Positions 27,872 through 38,162 of a stretch of 64,000 nucleotides of DNA are shown here, one piece after another. Numbering within the stretch: position 1 is the stretch's first letter; every line of letters begins with the position of its first letter. Source of the stretch: Mameliella sp. MMSF_3455 (GTDB lineage Bacteria > Pseudomonadota > Alphaproteobacteria > Rhodobacterales > Rhodobacteraceae). Both the position numbers and the translations under genes were made by a program. Location: positions 1 to 64,000 of the forward strand of contig NZ_JASHJL010000010.1 of the NCBI RefSeq assembly GCF_030733205.1, read 5' to 3'. Under the pieces are notes generated by a model, which worked only from the letters and a program-made list of their open reading frames with translations, searched no databases and was not told the origin of the DNA.

Positions 27872-30800
27872 ATGCGGATGGCTGATCCCCGATTCATTCA
27901 CCTGCGTGTCCACACCGAATATTCCCTGCTCGAAGGCGCCGTGCGGCTGAAAAAGCTGCCCGGACTCTGCGCCGACATGGGGATGCCTGCGGTGGCCGTG
28001 ACCGACACCAACAACCTCTTTGCTGCGTTGGAGTTTTCCGTGGGTGCCAGCGGCGCCGGGGTGCAGCCTATCATCGGTTGCCAGGTCGATCTGCGCTATA
28101 TCGATCCGCAGCCGGGGGAGCGCCCGAAACCGCCCGCGCCGCTGGTCCTGCTGGCCCAGACCGAGACCGGGTATGAGCATCTGATGAAGCTCAATTCGTG
28201 CCTCTACCTGCGCAAGGACACAGAGCTGGCGCATGTGACACTGGATGAGCTGGCGGCGCATTCCGAGGACGTGATCTGCCTGTCCGGCGGGCCGGACGGG
28301 CCGGTGGGTCGCCACCTGAGACAGGGCCATCGCGGGGCGGCGCAGGCCCTGATGACGCGGCTGGCCGAGATTTTCGGCGACAGGCTGTATGTCGAATTGC
28401 AGCGCCACCCGGGCGAGGACGGCACGCCGCCCGAGGCCGAGCGGCTGACAGAGCGCGGCTTCGTCGAAATGGCCTATGAGATGAACCTGCCTCTGGTCGC
28501 GACCAACGACGTCTATTTCCCCAAGGAAAACATGTACGAGGCGCATGACGCGATGATCTGCATCGCAGACGGTGCCTATGTCGACCAGCAGGAACCCCGC
28601 CGTCGCCTGACGCCACAGCATTATTTCAAGAGCCCGCAGGAAATGGCCGTGCTGTTCGCCGACTTGCCGGAGGCATTGGACAACACCGTCGAGATCGCCA
28701 GGCGCTGCGCCTTCATGGCCTACAAGCGCCCGCCGATCCTGCCGAAATTCGCTGACGACGAGGTTGCCGAACTGCGCCGCATGGCCAACGAAGGCTTGCA
28801 GGCCCGGCTTGCGGTGATCCCCCATGCGGTCAGCGTCGAGGAATACCAGGAGCGCTTGGACTTCGAGCTGGGCATCATCGAGGGGATGGGCTTTCCGGGC
28901 TACTTCCTGATCGTTGCGGATTTTATCCAATGGGCCAAGGACAACACGATCCCGGTCGGACCGGGGCGGGGGTCGGGCGCCGGTTCGCTGGTGGCTTACG
29001 CCCTGACCATCACCGACCTTGACCCGCTGCGCTACTCGCTGCTGTTCGAACGCTTCCTGAACCCGGAACGGGTCTCGATGCCGGACTTCGACATCGACTT
29101 CTGCATGGATCGGCGCGAAGAGGTGATCCGGTACGTTCAGGACAAGTACGGCCACGACAAGGTGGCGCAGATCATCACCTTTGGTGCGCTTCTGTCCAAG
29201 GCGGCGGTGCGCGACATGGGGCGCGTGCTGCAGATGCCCTACGGGCAGGTGGACCGGCTGTCCAAGATGATCCCGGTCGAAGGGGTCAAGCCGGTTTCGA
29301 TCGAAAAGGCCCTGCAGGACGAGCCGCGCCTGGCCGAAGAGGCGCGCAACGAGGAGGTCGTTGACCGGTTGCTGAAATACGGCATGCAGGTCGAGGGGCT
29401 GTTGCGCTCTGCCGGTACCCACGCGGCGGGGGTCGTCATCGCCGACCGTCCCACGGATGAACTGGTGCCGCTCTACCGCGATCCGCGCTCGGACATGCCG
29501 GCGACGCAGTTCAACATGAAATGGGTCGAACAGGCCGGCCTCGTGAAATTCGACTTTCTGGGCCTGAAGACGCTGACCGTGATCCAGAACGCGATGGACC
29601 TGATCTTCAAGTCCGGGCGCCCCCTGCACGTCGCGGCGGATGGCACCGAACTGTACGAGCCGGCGGAAGGGGCGGAAAACCACATCAACGCCATCCCGCT
29701 GGACGATGAGGCGACCTACAAGCTCTATGCTTCGGCCAAGACGGTGGCGGTGTTCCAGGTTGAAAGCTCGGGCATGATGGATGCGCTCAAGCGCATGAAG
29801 CCCACCTGTATCGAGGACATCGTCGCGCTGGTGGCGCTGTATCGTCCGGGGCCCATGGAGAACATCCCGGTCTACTGCGAGGTCAAGAACGGCCTGCGCG
29901 AGATCACCTCTGTGCATCCGCTGATCGACCACATCCTCGAAGAGACGCAGGGCATCATCGTCTACCAGGAACAGGTGATGCAGATCGCCCAGGTCATGGC
30001 GAAATACACGCTGGGTGGCGCCGACCTGTTGCGCCGCGCGATGGGCAAGAAGATCAAGGAGGCGATGGACGCCGAACGCCCCAAGTTCATCAAGGGTGCG
30101 GCGGAAAACGGCGTCGAGGCCAAGAAGGCCTCTGAGGTCTTCGACCTGCTGGAGAAATTCGCAAACTACGGTTTCAACAAGTCGCACGCGGCGGCCTACG
30201 CGGTGGTCAGCTATCAGACCGCCTGGTTGAAGGCGAACCACGCGGTCGAGTTCATGGCCGGGGTCATGAACTGCGATATCCACCTGACCGACAAGCTGGC
30301 CGTTTATTTCGAAGAGGTCCGCAAGGGGCTGAAACTGCCCTGGGTGCCGCCCTGCGTGAACCGCAGCCAAGCGACATTCGACGTGGTGAACGGCGAACTG
30401 GTCTATGCGCTGGGCGCGCTCAAGAACGTCGGGCTGGAGGTCATGCGGCTGGTCGTCGAAGGGCGTGGTGAGACGGCTTTCGTCAACATCTATGACTTTG
30501 CGCGCCGGGTCGACCTGAAGAAGATCGGCAAGCGTCCGCTGGAGATGATGGCACGGGCGGGTTGTTTCGACGTGCTGGATTCCAACCGTCGGCGGATCTT
30601 CGACTCGCTGGATGCTCTGGTGGCTTATTCGGCGGCGATCCACGAACAGAAGGCCAGTGCACAGGTGTCCCTGTTCGGCGAAGCGGGCGAGGACCTGCCG
30701 GAACCGCGCCTGTCGCCGGTGTCCGACTGGTTGCCCGCGGAACGGTTGGCCGAGGAATTCAAGGCGGTCGGTTTCTACCTTTCGGGCCACCCGCTGGACG

Positions 30801-31393
30801 ACTACATGGCGCAGCTGCGCCGGGTCGAACGCAACGGCAATTTCGTGACCTTGGATGAGCTGACCCACAAGGTGCAGTCCAATGGACCGATGCTGGCCAA
30901 GCTCGCGGGCGTCGTCGCCGGGCGGCAGGAACGCAAATCGGCGCGCGGCAACCGTTTTGCCTTTGCCCAGCTGTCGGATCCGACCGGCGCCTACGAGGTG
31001 ACGCTCTTCTCGGAAGCGCTGGAGAAGTCGCGCGAGTACCTGGAAAGCGGCTCCAAGGTGTTGGTCACGGTCGAGGCGACGATGGAATCGGATCAGCTCA
31101 AATTGCTGGGGCGGTCGGTCGCGCCGGTCGAAATGGTGGTGGCCGGGGCCGGGGGCAGCGGCTTGCGCATCTATGTCGAATCCGCGGGCGCGCTGCCGCA
31201 GGTCGCCTCTGTCCTGGGACGCGCGGCGGAACAGATGCCCAAGGCGGCGCGCGGGCCGATCCAGCTGTGCCTCAGCGACCCCAGTCTGCCGGGTGAGGTC
31301 GAACTGGACGCCGGACTCGAATTCCCCGTCAGCCCCGAGATCAAGGGCGCGGTGAAATCGCTCGACGGGGTGCTGGCGGTCGAGGAAATCTGA
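27872..31393 (+). CDS. dnaE: DNA polymerase III alpha subunit
   Basis: The 1173-residue replicative polymerase is close to the 1160 of the E. coli enzyme. The PHP domain starts at LRVHTEYSLLEGAV. The catalytic aspartates lie in PDFDIDFC (about 405-409) and KFDFLGLKT (about 561). The helix-hairpin-helix, beta-clamp binding and OB-fold regions follow; the OB fold is around LAGVVAGRQERKSARGNRF. Start is ATG at 27872 or 27878. The gene stands alone, 184 bases after the divergent hydrolase. Its DNA gives very long open frames on the opposite strand, which are artefacts. Confidence 0.98.
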   Translation: MRMADPRFIHLRVHTEYSLLEGAVRLKKLPGLCADMGMPAVAVTDTNNLFAALEFSVGASGAGVQPIIGCQVDLRYIDPQPGERPKPPAPLVLLAQTETGYEHLMKLNSCLYLRKDTELAHVTLDELAAHSEDVICLSGGPDGPVGRHLRQGHRGAAQALMTRLAEIFGDRLYVELQRHPGEDGTPPEAERLTERGFVEMAYEMNLPLVATNDVYFPKENMYEAHDAMICIADGAYVDQQEPRRRLTPQHYFKSPQEMAVLFADLPEALDNTVEIARRCAFMAYKRPPILPKFADDEVAELRRMANEGLQARLAVIPHAVSVEEYQERLDFELGIIEGMGFPGYFLIVADFIQWAKDNTIPVGPGRGSGAGSLVAYALTITDLDPLRYSLLFERFLNPERVSMPDFDIDFCMDRREEVIRYVQDKYGHDKVAQIITFGALLSKAAVRDMGRVLQMPYGQVDRLSKMIPVEGVKPVSIEKALQDEPRLAEEARNEEVVDRLLKYGMQVEGLLRSAGTHAAGVVIADRPTDELVPLYRDPRSDMPATQFNMKWVEQAGLVKFDFLGLKTLTVIQNAMDLIFKSGRPLHVAADGTELYEPAEGAENHINAIPLDDEATYKLYASAKTVAVFQVESSGMMDALKRMKPTCIEDIVALVALYRPGPMENIPVYCEVKNGLREITSVHPLIDHILEETQGIIVYQEQVMQIAQVMAKYTLGGADLLRRAMGKKIKEAMDAERPKFIKGAAENGVEAKKASEVFDLLEKFANYGFNKSHAAAYAVVSYQTAWLKANHAVEFMAGVMNCDIHLTDKLAVYFEEVRKGLKLPWVPPCVNRSQATFDVVNGELVYALGALKNVGLEVMRLVVEGRGETAFVNIYDFARRVDLKKIGKRPLEMMARAGCFDVLDSNRRRIFDSLDALVAYSAAIHEQKASAQVSLFGEAGEDLPEPRLSPVSDWLPAERLAEEFKAVGFYLSGHPLDDYMAQLRRVERNGNFVTLDELTHKVQSNGPMLAKLAGVVAGRQERKSARGNRFAFAQLSDPTGAYEVTLFSEALEKSREYLESGSKVLVTVEATMESDQLKLLGRSVAPVEMVVAGAGGSGLRIYVESAGALPQVASVLGRAAEQMPKAARGPIQLCLSDPSLPGEVELDAGLEFPVSPEIKGAVKSLDGVLAVEEI

Positions 31394-31490
31394 ACCGGAT
31401 CGTCGATGGTTGGCACAATCTGTCGACGGCTGTGGTGGACGTGACACCCGGGACCGCGCTACAACCTCAGAGGTTTTCGGGGAGAACGAC

Positions 31491-32309
31491 ATGGGCGTTC
31501 GCGTGTTCAAGGGGGGATTTGTCCTCTGCGTGGGACTTTTTCTGGCTGGATGTGGTGATCCGCTGTCCGGCGTTCCCAAATACCAGGACGTGCCATTGGC
31601 CGATGATGCAGGGCAGGCCGATGTGATCGCGCCGGAAACCCCGCGCAGGCCCGTGACCGAAGAGCCGCCCCGCCGCGGTCTCTTGGGCCTATTTGGCGCC
31701 CGCGCCGCCGCGGCCAAGCGTGAGGACGCTCCCGAACTGGCCGCAGCGGCGGGCGGGGCCCTGGACGAAGATGCCGACAGGCCGAAGGCTCGTGCCCGGG
31801 CGCCGCGTCCGGGGGCGCCGGATGCGCTTGAGGTGCCCTTTGGCACGCGCCTGCCTTATGGCCAGATTGCCCGTGTCTGCGATGCGCCCCGGCGCAAGCT
31901 GGGCAAGAAGATCGAAGGCTACCCCGAGCGTCGCAGCACCTATGATCTCTACGACAGTGCACCGGACATGAGCAGTGCGCGGACCTTCTATCTGACAGGG
32001 TTCGACGATGGCTGTGCCCGCCAATTCACCGCGGCGCTGGTGATCTTCGGCTCACCCGAAAGCTACGAGCAGATCCATTATGGCCCTTCCGGAGAGGCTC
32101 AGCCGATCTCGGAGACGGACAAGGCCTATGAGAAGATCAAGCGGCGTGTCTGCCGTGCCCGCAAGGGCGAACCTTGCGGGTCAAGGATGCGCCGGTTGGA
32201 GCGCGACACGGTTTTTGTCAGCGTCTATGAGCGGTTCGGCAGCAACCCCCGCTGGAAGGACATCCTGTTGCATGACGGAGAAGTCGTCGCGATGGACATG
32301 AAGGACTGA
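31491..32309 (+). CDS. Predicted lipoprotein of unknown function
   Basis: The 272-residue product has a signal peptide ending in the lipobox LAGC, so it is anchored to a membrane at Cys about 21. A low-complexity Ala/Arg/Pro-rich linker (about 45-115) leads to a C-terminal globular domain with conserved-looking segments PYGQIARVCDAPRRKLGKK and FYLTGFDDGCARQF. This combination recurs in roseobacters next to unrelated genes; the function is unknown. Start at 31491 follows GGGGAGA. Confidence 0.75.
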   Translation: MGVRVFKGGFVLCVGLFLAGCGDPLSGVPKYQDVPLADDAGQADVIAPETPRRPVTEEPPRRGLLGLFGARAAAAKREDAPELAAAAGGALDEDADRPKARARAPRPGAPDALEVPFGTRLPYGQIARVCDAPRRKLGKKIEGYPERRSTYDLYDSAPDMSSARTFYLTGFDDGCARQFTAALVIFGSPESYEQIHYGPSGEAQPISETDKAYEKIKRRVCRARKGEPCGSRMRRLERDTVFVSVYERFGSNPRWKDILLHDGEVVAMDMKD

Positions 32310-32391
32310 CGCGGCCGTCGGACGGCGCTCCTGCGCCCTTTCAGGCCACAGATCGCCCCGCCCGCCGTCCCGTCAGGATGGCGACGGTGAC

Positions 32392-32598
32392 CTAGTAATG
32401 CGGTGGTTTCTCGTCTCCGAAGATGACCCCTCCGGACCCTTCCGCCTCTCGCGAGGCTTCGCGTTGCAACAGCATCTCGACCCGCGCGGTGAGGCGGGCG
32501 ATCTCCCGGTCCTGCCGGGCGACGGTTTCAGAGAGATCGTCGAGCGCCCGCAAAGCGTGGGCAAGACCCTCTTCCAGTTGATCGGTTCTGTCGGTCAT
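32392..32598 (-). CDS. slyX: SlyX-family protein
   Basis: The 68-residue protein is an N-terminal coiled coil (LEEGLAHALRALDDLSETVARQ...) with the diagnostic C-terminal PPHY tail. Length fits SlyX (about 70). The molecular role of the family is unknown. It is convergent with the lipoprotein gene and divergent from hisS. Confidence 0.9.
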   Translation of the reverse strand: MTDRTDQLEEGLAHALRALDDLSETVARQDREIARLTARVEMLLQREASREAEGSGGVIFGDEKPPHY

Positions 32599-32726
32599 GG
32601 GCTGCGCTCCGTGGTTTGGTCCGGGGTGGATATTTCTACAGGGAAGAAGCCGCAAGGCGCTCTGCTTGCCCCGCCCCGGTCGAAGGGATAGAGGAAGCGC
32701 GACATATCCGACAACCGGGATGACTC

Positions 32727-34199
32727 ATGGCCAAGCAGAAGAAAGCCCCGCGTCCAAAGGCGCAGACACCCAAGGGGTTCCGCGATTATTTCGGTCCCGA
32801 AGTGACCGAGCGCGCCGAGATGCTGAACACCATCGCCGGGGTTTACCATCAATACGGATTCGATGCGCTGGAAAGTTCGGGCGTCGAGACGGTTGAGGCG
32901 CTGGGCAAGTTCCTGCCCGATGTGGACCGGCCGAACGAGGGCGTCTTTGCCTGGCAGGACGAGGACGACAGCTGGATGGCGCTGCGCTATGACCTGACGG
33001 CGCCGTTGGCACGGGTCTACGCCCAGCACCGCAACGATCTGCCGCTGCCCTACCGGCGCTACGCGATGGGGCCGGTCTGGCGGAACGAAAAGCCGGGGCC
33101 GGGGCGCTATCGGCAGTTCTACCAGTGCGACGCGGATACCGTGGGGGCGGGCAGTGTGGCCGCAGATGCCGAGATCTGCGCGATGCTGGCGGATACCTTG
33201 GAAAAGGTCGGCATTCCGCGTGGCGACTACCTGATCCGGGTCAACAACCGGAAGGTTCTGAACGGCGTGCTGGAATGCATGGGACTGGACGATGATAGCC
33301 AACGCGACGCGGTGCTGCGGACCATCGACAAGTTCGACAAGGTCGGCGAGGCCGGGGTGCGCGAGCTGCTGGGCAAGGGCCGGCTGGATGCCTCGGGCGC
33401 TTATATCGACGGAGTGGGGCTGAGCGATGAACAGGCCGAACCGGTCGTCGCATTCCTGACCTCTGGCAGACTGGAAGCGGCGGAGACGCTGGCCAACCTG
33501 CGCGCCGCGATCGGTGCGTCCAAGGTGGGTGAAGAGGGTGTTTCCGAACTGGAACAGATCGCCAAGCTGCTGGCCGCGCAGGGCTACGGCCCCGACCGCA
33601 TTATCATCGACCCGTCCGTTGTCCGTGGCCTGGGGTACTACACCGGCCCGGTCTTCGAGGCCGAACTGACCTTCGAGATCCTCGACGAGAAGGGCCGCAA
33701 GCGGCAGTTCGGATCGGTTGCTGGTGGCGGACGTTATGACGATCTGGTCAAGCGGTTCACCGGGCAGGCGGTGCCTGCAACCGGCGTCAGCATCGGGGTC
33801 GACCGGCTGCTGGCCGCGCTGCGCGAAAAGGGGCGGATCGGCGGCAGCGTAGAGGGGCCGGTGGTCGTGACCGTGATGGACCGCGACCGCATGGGCGACT
33901 ACCAGGCGATGGTGGCCGAGCTGCGCCAGGCCGGGCTGCGGGCCGAGGTCTACTTGGGCAATCCCAAGAACTTTGGCAACCAGCTGAAATACGCGGACAA
34001 GCGCCAGAGCCCCGTCGCCGTGATCGAAGGCGGCGACGAGAAGGACAGGGGCGTGGTGCAGATCAAGGACCTGATCCTGGGCGCCAAGCTGGCCGAGGAT
34101 GCCAGCCTGGAGGAATGGAAGGACCATCCAAGCCAGTACGAGGTGCCGCGCGACCAGCTGGTGGCCAAGGTCCAAGAGATCCTGGACCTGCACAAATGA
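32727..34199 (+). CDS. hisS: Histidyl-tRNA synthetase
   Basis: The 490-residue class II aminoacyl-tRNA synthetase has motif 2 in [19 protein letters not shown] and YQCDADTVG, the histidine-specific [11 protein letters not shown] motif, and motif 3 [12 protein letters not shown]. The C-terminal anticodon-binding domain follows. It is the first of three genes overlapping by 4 bases each (hisS-hisZ-hisG), so charging of tRNA-His and the first step of histidine synthesis are co-expressed. Confidence 0.97.
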   Translation: MAKQKKAPRPKAQTPKGFRDYFGPEVTERAEMLNTIAGVYHQYGFDALESSGVETVEALGKFLPDVDRPNEGVFAWQDEDDSWMALRYDLTAPLARVYAQHRNDLPLPYRRYAMGPVWRNEKPGPGRYRQFYQCDADTVGAGSVAADAEICAMLADTLEKVGIPRGDYLIRVNNRKVLNGVLECMGLDDDSQRDAVLRTIDKFDKVGEAGVRELLGKGRLDASGAYIDGVGLSDEQAEPVVAFLTSGRLEAAETLANLRAAIGASKVGEEGVSELEQIAKLLAAQGYGPDRIIIDPSVVRGLGYYTGPVFEAELTFEILDEKGRKRQFGSVAGGGRYDDLVKRFTGQAVPATGVSIGVDRLLAALREKGRIGGSVEGPVVVTVMDRDRMGDYQAMVAELRQAGLRAEVYLGNPKNFGNQLKYADKRQSPVAVIEGGDEKDRGVVQIKDLILGAKLAEDASLEEWKDHPSQYEVPRDQLVAKVQEILDLHK

Positions 34200-35278
34200 G
34201 TCTTGCCGCGATCAAGGAAAAGGCGGCCGCGCTCAAGGCGGGGTTCGTCGATAGCGGTGCGCAGCCGGTGGATTGCCCCGTGCTGCTGCCTGCGGACACG
34301 TTGCTGGATCTCTACGGTGAGGACATCCGTACCCGAGCCTTCCTGACCCATGACCCGGTGCGGGGCGAGGTCATCCTGCGCCCGGACTTCACCGTGCCCG
34401 TGGTGCAGAAACACATGGCCGAAGGGGCGGAGCCCGCCCGCTATACCTATGCCGGAGAAATCTTTCGGCGGCAGGAAGAGCATCCGGAACGCCCCTCCGA
34501 GTATCACCAGGTCGGCTACGAGGTCTTTGACCGGGCTGACCCGGCGGGCGCCGATGCCGAGGTCTTTGCCCGCTTTTCGGAGGTTCTCGCACCTTACGGG
34601 CTGCGGGCCGTGGTGGGCGATATCGGCATCCTGATTGCCGCCGTCGCGGGGCTGGAGGCCAGCGAGGCGCGCAAAGCCGCCTTGATGCGGCACATCTGGC
34701 GGCCGCGCCGGTTCCGGGCGCTGTTGGATCGTTACGCGGGCCGGGCGGCGGTGCCGTCCAGCCGGGCCGCGCTGCTGGCCTCACCGGACCCGCTGTCGCT
34801 GGCCGGGCCGATGATCGGGCTAAGAGGCGCGGCAGAGATCGCGGCGCGCGTCGATGCCTTGCGGGCAGACGCGCAGGACCCGCCGCTGCCGGGCGACCAG
34901 GTGGAGCTTCTGGAGGCGCTGGTGAGGGTTTCCGAGACCTGCGGCAACGCGCTGGAACAGCTGCGGGATATCGCGGTGGACATGCCGGCGATCGCCGGCG
35001 CGGTCGACCGCATGGCCGCGCGGTGCGAGGCGCTGGCGGCTCGAGGGATCGACGTGTCCTCGCTGATGTTCGATGCGAATTTTGGCCGGACGTCGATGGA
35101 ATATTACGACGGGTTCGTCTTCGGATTCACGGCGCGCGGGCGGCCCGACTGGCCTCTGGTGGCCTCCGGAGGGCGCTACGACGCGCTGACCCGGCAGCTG
35201 GGGCAGGGGCGAGAGATCCCGGCAGTGGGCGGTGTGATCCGGCCCGGCCTGCTGGTCGACCTGGAGGAGGCGGCATGA
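34196..35278 (+). CDS. hisZ: ATP phosphoribosyltransferase regulatory subunit HisZ
   Basis: This 360-residue paralogue of histidyl-tRNA synthetase has class II-like motifs ([25 protein letters not shown]) but lacks the tRNA-binding domain. HisZ forms a hetero-octamer with short HisG and confers histidine feedback inhibition. The gene starts ATGA-overlapped with hisS and its stop overlaps the hisG start. Confidence 0.95.
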   Translation: MSLAAIKEKAAALKAGFVDSGAQPVDCPVLLPADTLLDLYGEDIRTRAFLTHDPVRGEVILRPDFTVPVVQKHMAEGAEPARYTYAGEIFRRQEEHPERPSEYHQVGYEVFDRADPAGADAEVFARFSEVLAPYGLRAVVGDIGILIAAVAGLEASEARKAALMRHIWRPRRFRALLDRYAGRAAVPSSRAALLASPDPLSLAGPMIGLRGAAEIAARVDALRADAQDPPLPGDQVELLEALVRVSETCGNALEQLRDIAVDMPAIAGAVDRMAARCEALAARGIDVSSLMFDANFGRTSMEYYDGFVFGFTARGRPDWPLVASGGRYDALTRQLGQGREIPAVGGVIRPGLLVDLEEAA

Positions 35279-35967
35279 GCGTCAAGCTTGGGGTGCCCTC
35301 CAAGGGGCGGCTGATGGACAAGACCTTTGACTGGTTCGGCGCGCGCGGTATCGGGTTGGCGCGCAGCGGGTCAGAGCGCGAGTATTCGGGCGAGGTGACG
35401 GGCGTCGACGGCGTCGAACTGGTGCTGCTTAGCGCCGGGGAAATCCCGCGTGAACTGGCGGCGGGGCGCATTCACCTGGGCGTCACGGGCACCGACCTGG
35501 TGCAGGAAAAGCTGGTCCAGTGGGATCAGAAGGTGGCGCCGCTGGCGGAGCTGGGCTTTGGCCATGCCGATCTGATCGTGGCGGTGCCCTCTTGCTGGGT
35601 TGACGTGAACACCTTGGACGATCTGGATGCGGCGGCTGCGGCCTTTCGTGCGCGGCACGGGTTCCGGATGCGGATCGCGACCAAGTATCACCGGCTGGTG
35701 CGCGCCTACCTGCACGAGGGCGGTGTTTCGGATTACCAGCTTGTCGACAGCCAGGGCGCGACCGAAGGGACGGTCAAGAACCTGACGGCAGAAGCCATCG
35801 CCGACATTACGTCGTCGGGGGAAACCCTGCGCGCAAACCATCTCAAGATTTTGGCCGAAGAGCCGGTCCTGCGCAGCCAGGCAACGCTGTTCAAGTCGCG
35901 CATTGCGCCGCTGGAAGCGGGGGAGCGCGAGACGATGCGGCTCTTGCAGGACCGCCTGGGGCTGTAG
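35275..35967 (+). CDS. hisG: ATP phosphoribosyltransferase catalytic subunit, short form HisG
   Basis: The 230-residue enzyme joins ATP and PRPP in the first committed step of histidine synthesis. It starts VKLGVPSKGRL and has the GVTGTDLV segment and a PRPP-binding stretch around DSQGATEGTVKN. It lacks the C-terminal regulatory ACT-like domain, hence the need for HisZ. It is the last gene of the operon, followed by a hairpin. Confidence 0.96.
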   Translation: MSVKLGVPSKGRLMDKTFDWFGARGIGLARSGSEREYSGEVTGVDGVELVLLSAGEIPRELAAGRIHLGVTGTDLVQEKLVQWDQKVAPLAELGFGHADLIVAVPSCWVDVNTLDDLDAAAAAFRARHGFRMRIATKYHRLVRAYLHEGGVSDYQLVDSQGATEGTVKNLTAEAIADITSSGETLRANHLKILAEEPVLRSQATLFKSRIAPLEAGERETMRLLQDRLGL

Positions 35968-35987
35968 AGCCACGCGCAACGGAATGT

Positions 35988-36014
35988 CCCCGGGTCCGCG
36001 CCGCGGACCCGGGG
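35988..36014 (+). terminator. Hairpin terminator of hisS-hisZ-hisG
   Basis: CCCCGGGTCCGCG and CGCGGACCCGGGG form a near-perfect GC-rich stem in the 53 bases between the convergent hisG and yghU genes, followed by TCTTGTTA. It may act in both directions. Confidence 0.75.
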
Positions 36015-36020
36015 GTCTTG

Positions 36021-36866
36021 TTACTCTGCCTTGGCGAGCAGCCCGGTTTCGAAGTCGCTGGCGGCGTGACGTTCGGGCAGCATGCCTTCGTCGGTCCGGT
36101 TCACGAGGCGACCGCGTTGTACCGCCGGACGTTCCAGGATCTCGTCGGCCCAACGCAGCACGTTTGTATAGCTTTTCACGTTCAGGAACTCGCCCGCGTT
36201 GTAGGATTCGCCGTGCACGGTGCGCCCGTACCAGGGCCAGATGGCCATGTCGGCGATCGTGTAATCCTCGCCCACCATGTAGCGGTTCTCGGCCAGGTGC
36301 CTGTCGAGGACATCCAGCTGGCGCTTGGTTTCCATCGCGAAGCGGTTGATCGGATATTCCATCGGGTAGGGCGCATAGGCATAGAAATGACCGAAACCGC
36401 CGCCCAGGTAGGGCGCGCTGCCCATCTGCCAGAACAACCAGCTGAGCATTTCCGCTCGTTTGGCGCGGGGGCCCTGGAAGGCGTCGAATTTTTCGGCCAG
36501 GTGCATCAGGATGGCACCGGATTCGAAGACGCGAACCGGCTCCGGCCCGGACCGATCCATCAGGGCCGGGATCTTGGAGTTCGGGTTGACCTCGACAAAT
36601 CCGGACCCGAACTGATCGCCCTTGCCGATACGGATCAGCCAGGCGTCGTATTCGGCGTCATGACCGGCGGCCAGCAGCTCTTCCAGCATGATCGTGACCT
36701 TGACCCCGTTCGGCGTGCCCTGCGAATATAGCTGGAACGGGTGGTCCCCGACGGGCAGTTCCTTGTCATGGGTGGCGCCGGCGATGGGGCGGTTCAGCGA
36801 CCCCCATGTGCCGCCGTTTTCCTTTTCCCAGGTCCAGACCTTGGGGGGTGTATACTGTTCACTCAT
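36021..36866 (-). CDS. yghU: YghU-type glutathione S-transferase family disulfide-bond oxidoreductase
   Basis: The 281-residue protein matches YghU/Nu-class GSTs: the N-terminal extension YTPPKVWTWEKENGG, the thioredoxin-like domain from FQLYSQGTPNGVKVTIMLEEL, the FVEVNPNSKIPAL loop, and the C-terminal helical domain with YTIADMAIWPWYG. These enzymes use two glutathiones and have disulfide reductase activity. Start set at MSEQYT (36866). Confidence 0.92.
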   Translation of the reverse strand: MSEQYTPPKVWTWEKENGGTWGSLNRPIAGATHDKELPVGDHPFQLYSQGTPNGVKVTIMLEELLAAGHDAEYDAWLIRIGKGDQFGSGFVEVNPNSKIPALMDRSGPEPVRVFESGAILMHLAEKFDAFQGPRAKRAEMLSWLFWQMGSAPYLGGGFGHFYAYAPYPMEYPINRFAMETKRQLDVLDRHLAENRYMVGEDYTIADMAIWPWYGRTVHGESYNAGEFLNVKSYTNVLRWADEILERPAVQRGRLVNRTDEGMLPERHAASDFETGLLAKAE

Positions 36867-36918
36867 GGCGCATTTCCTTCTCATGTCTCGTCGCAGAACC
36901 TATAGGTCCTGAAGCGGA

Positions 36919-37437
36919 ATGCCAGAGGGGGCAGAGGTGCACACAGCATGTGCGAAGACACAAGGGGTGGCTCTGGTGCTGGGCGCGGCAGTGCGCCCGG
37001 ATGGCAGTCCGTCGCCCGCGTTGACGCGTCGGGTCAGGCATGCGGTCTCGCTGTGGCAGGCGGGCAGGGTAGGCCTGCTGGTATTGTCCGGCGGCGTCCG
37101 CACCCATCCGCGCACAGAGGCCGAGGTCATGGCCCGAATCTGCCGTGAGGCGGGCGTGCCGGACGAGGCCCTGCTGATGGAAACGCGCGCGTTGACCACC
37201 GAGGACAACATGCGGCTTGCGCTCCCCTTGCTAGACGATCTGGGCTGTCGCGACGTGGTGATCGTGACCGACCGGTATCACGCTGCGCGGGCGCGGCTGG
37301 TTGCGCGGCGGGCAGGGTTGCGGGCTACGGCCAGTTGCCCACGACTGACCGGCGCCCCCTGGTGGCGGGTGGTGCGCGCCTGGGCGCGCGAGGCGGTGGC
37401 GCTGGCCTGGTACTGGCTGCGCGGGGCCGGGCGATGA
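36919..37437 (+). CDS. YdcF/SanA-like DUF218 family protein
   Basis: The 172-residue DUF218 domain has ALVLGAAVRPDGSPSPALTRRV at the N-terminus, LLVLSGGV in the middle, and TEDNMRLALPLL, VIVTDRYHAARARLVARRAG, a typical order for this family. No signal peptide or clear transmembrane helix is visible, apart from a hydrophobic C-terminal stretch (VALAWYWLRG). The role is unknown; relatives affect envelope processes. The ATG at 36919 is assumed. Confidence 0.8.
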   Translation: MPEGAEVHTACAKTQGVALVLGAAVRPDGSPSPALTRRVRHAVSLWQAGRVGLLVLSGGVRTHPRTEAEVMARICREAGVPDEALLMETRALTTEDNMRLALPLLDDLGCRDVVIVTDRYHAARARLVARRAGLRATASCPRLTGAPWWRVVRAWAREAVALAWYWLRGAGR

Positions 37438-37452
37438 TACGGTCCCGGCATG

Positions 37453-37647
37453 TCATCCGGGCAGAAGGACCTCGATGTATCGCATGTCGCCGTTGTTGGC
37501 CGTCTGTTCCGGCCGGGCGCCCTTGGTGTCGTACAGATCCCGCGGCCCGATGAAGGCGGGGGTGGATCTAACAACCTGCTCTGCCGGCATGCAGGCGGGC
37601 AAAAGCGGGGCGAAGGCGAGACCGGAAAGAAGGAGGCGGCGCTTCAT
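37453..37647 (-). CDS. Small predicted lipoprotein
   Basis: The 64-residue product MKRRLLLSGLAFAPLLPAC... has a Sec signal and a lipobox-like LPAC, leaving a mature part of about 45 residues. A perfect AGGAGG lies 6 bases before the ATG, which argues that it is a real gene despite its size. It lies downstream of the DUF1489 gene on the same strand. Function is unknown. Confidence 0.7.
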   Translation of the reverse strand: MKRRLLLSGLAFAPLLPACMPAEQVVRSTPAFIGPRDLYDTKGARPEQTANNGDMRYIEVLLPG

Positions 37648-37730
37648 GTCGGCCTCCTATCATCTGTTGGCGATGATGGACGCCTGGCCCCGGTGGCTTC
37701 ACCGCTTCTTGGTGCAGACCAGTCGCGGGG

Positions 37731-38162
37731 TCAGAGTACGCCGATCTCCGCCAGCGCCCCGGCAAGTTCGGGTGGGAGGGGGTCTTCCTCGGCCCGGTTT
37801 CCCGGCAGGTCGGGCGGGGCATCGGCGGCGGCAAGGTAGCGCCAACCCTGAAAGGCGCGCTTGGGTGCTGCCGCGGTGCGGGTGATTTTCGGGTCCAGCA
37901 CAAGGGCGCAACGATTGATCCCATCCGCACCGGTGACCGGGTCGAGCCGCAGGATACGCTGGCGACATTGGATCAGCCCCTTGATGACCCAGTAGATCGA
38001 GCCACCGTTCAGCACCTCTTGCCCGCGCCGGGGCCACATGCGGGTGACATGGCGGGGCAGACCGTCTTCGGTCTGGGCGCGTCGCATGCCCTGCCAGTCC
38101 ATCAGGCTGTCGACGCTCTCCGTGCCCGCGCTCAGTTTGATCAGGTGAGTTGTCTTGCCCAT
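37731..38162 (-). CDS. DUF1489 family protein
   Basis: The 143-residue alphaproteobacterial conserved protein has the family segments THLIKLSAGTES at the start, GGSIYWVIKGLIQCRQR in the middle and FQGWRYLAAADAPPDLP near the end. Function is unknown. Start set at MGKTTHL (38162). It is the last core-type gene before the accessory region. Confidence 0.88.
   Translation of the reverse strand: MGKTTHLIKLSAGTESVDSLMDWQGMRRAQTEDGLPRHVTRMWPRRGQEVLNGGSIYWVIKGLIQCRQRILRLDPVTGADGINRCALVLDPKITRTAAAPKRAFQGWRYLAAADAPPDLPGNRAEEDPLPPELAGALAEIGVL

Noticed and set aside
27803-31846. 1347-residue minus-strand open frame
   Set aside because: It mirrors dnaE over its whole length, has low-complexity HRQ/RDR composition, and no ribosome binding site. 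A high-GC antisense artefact.
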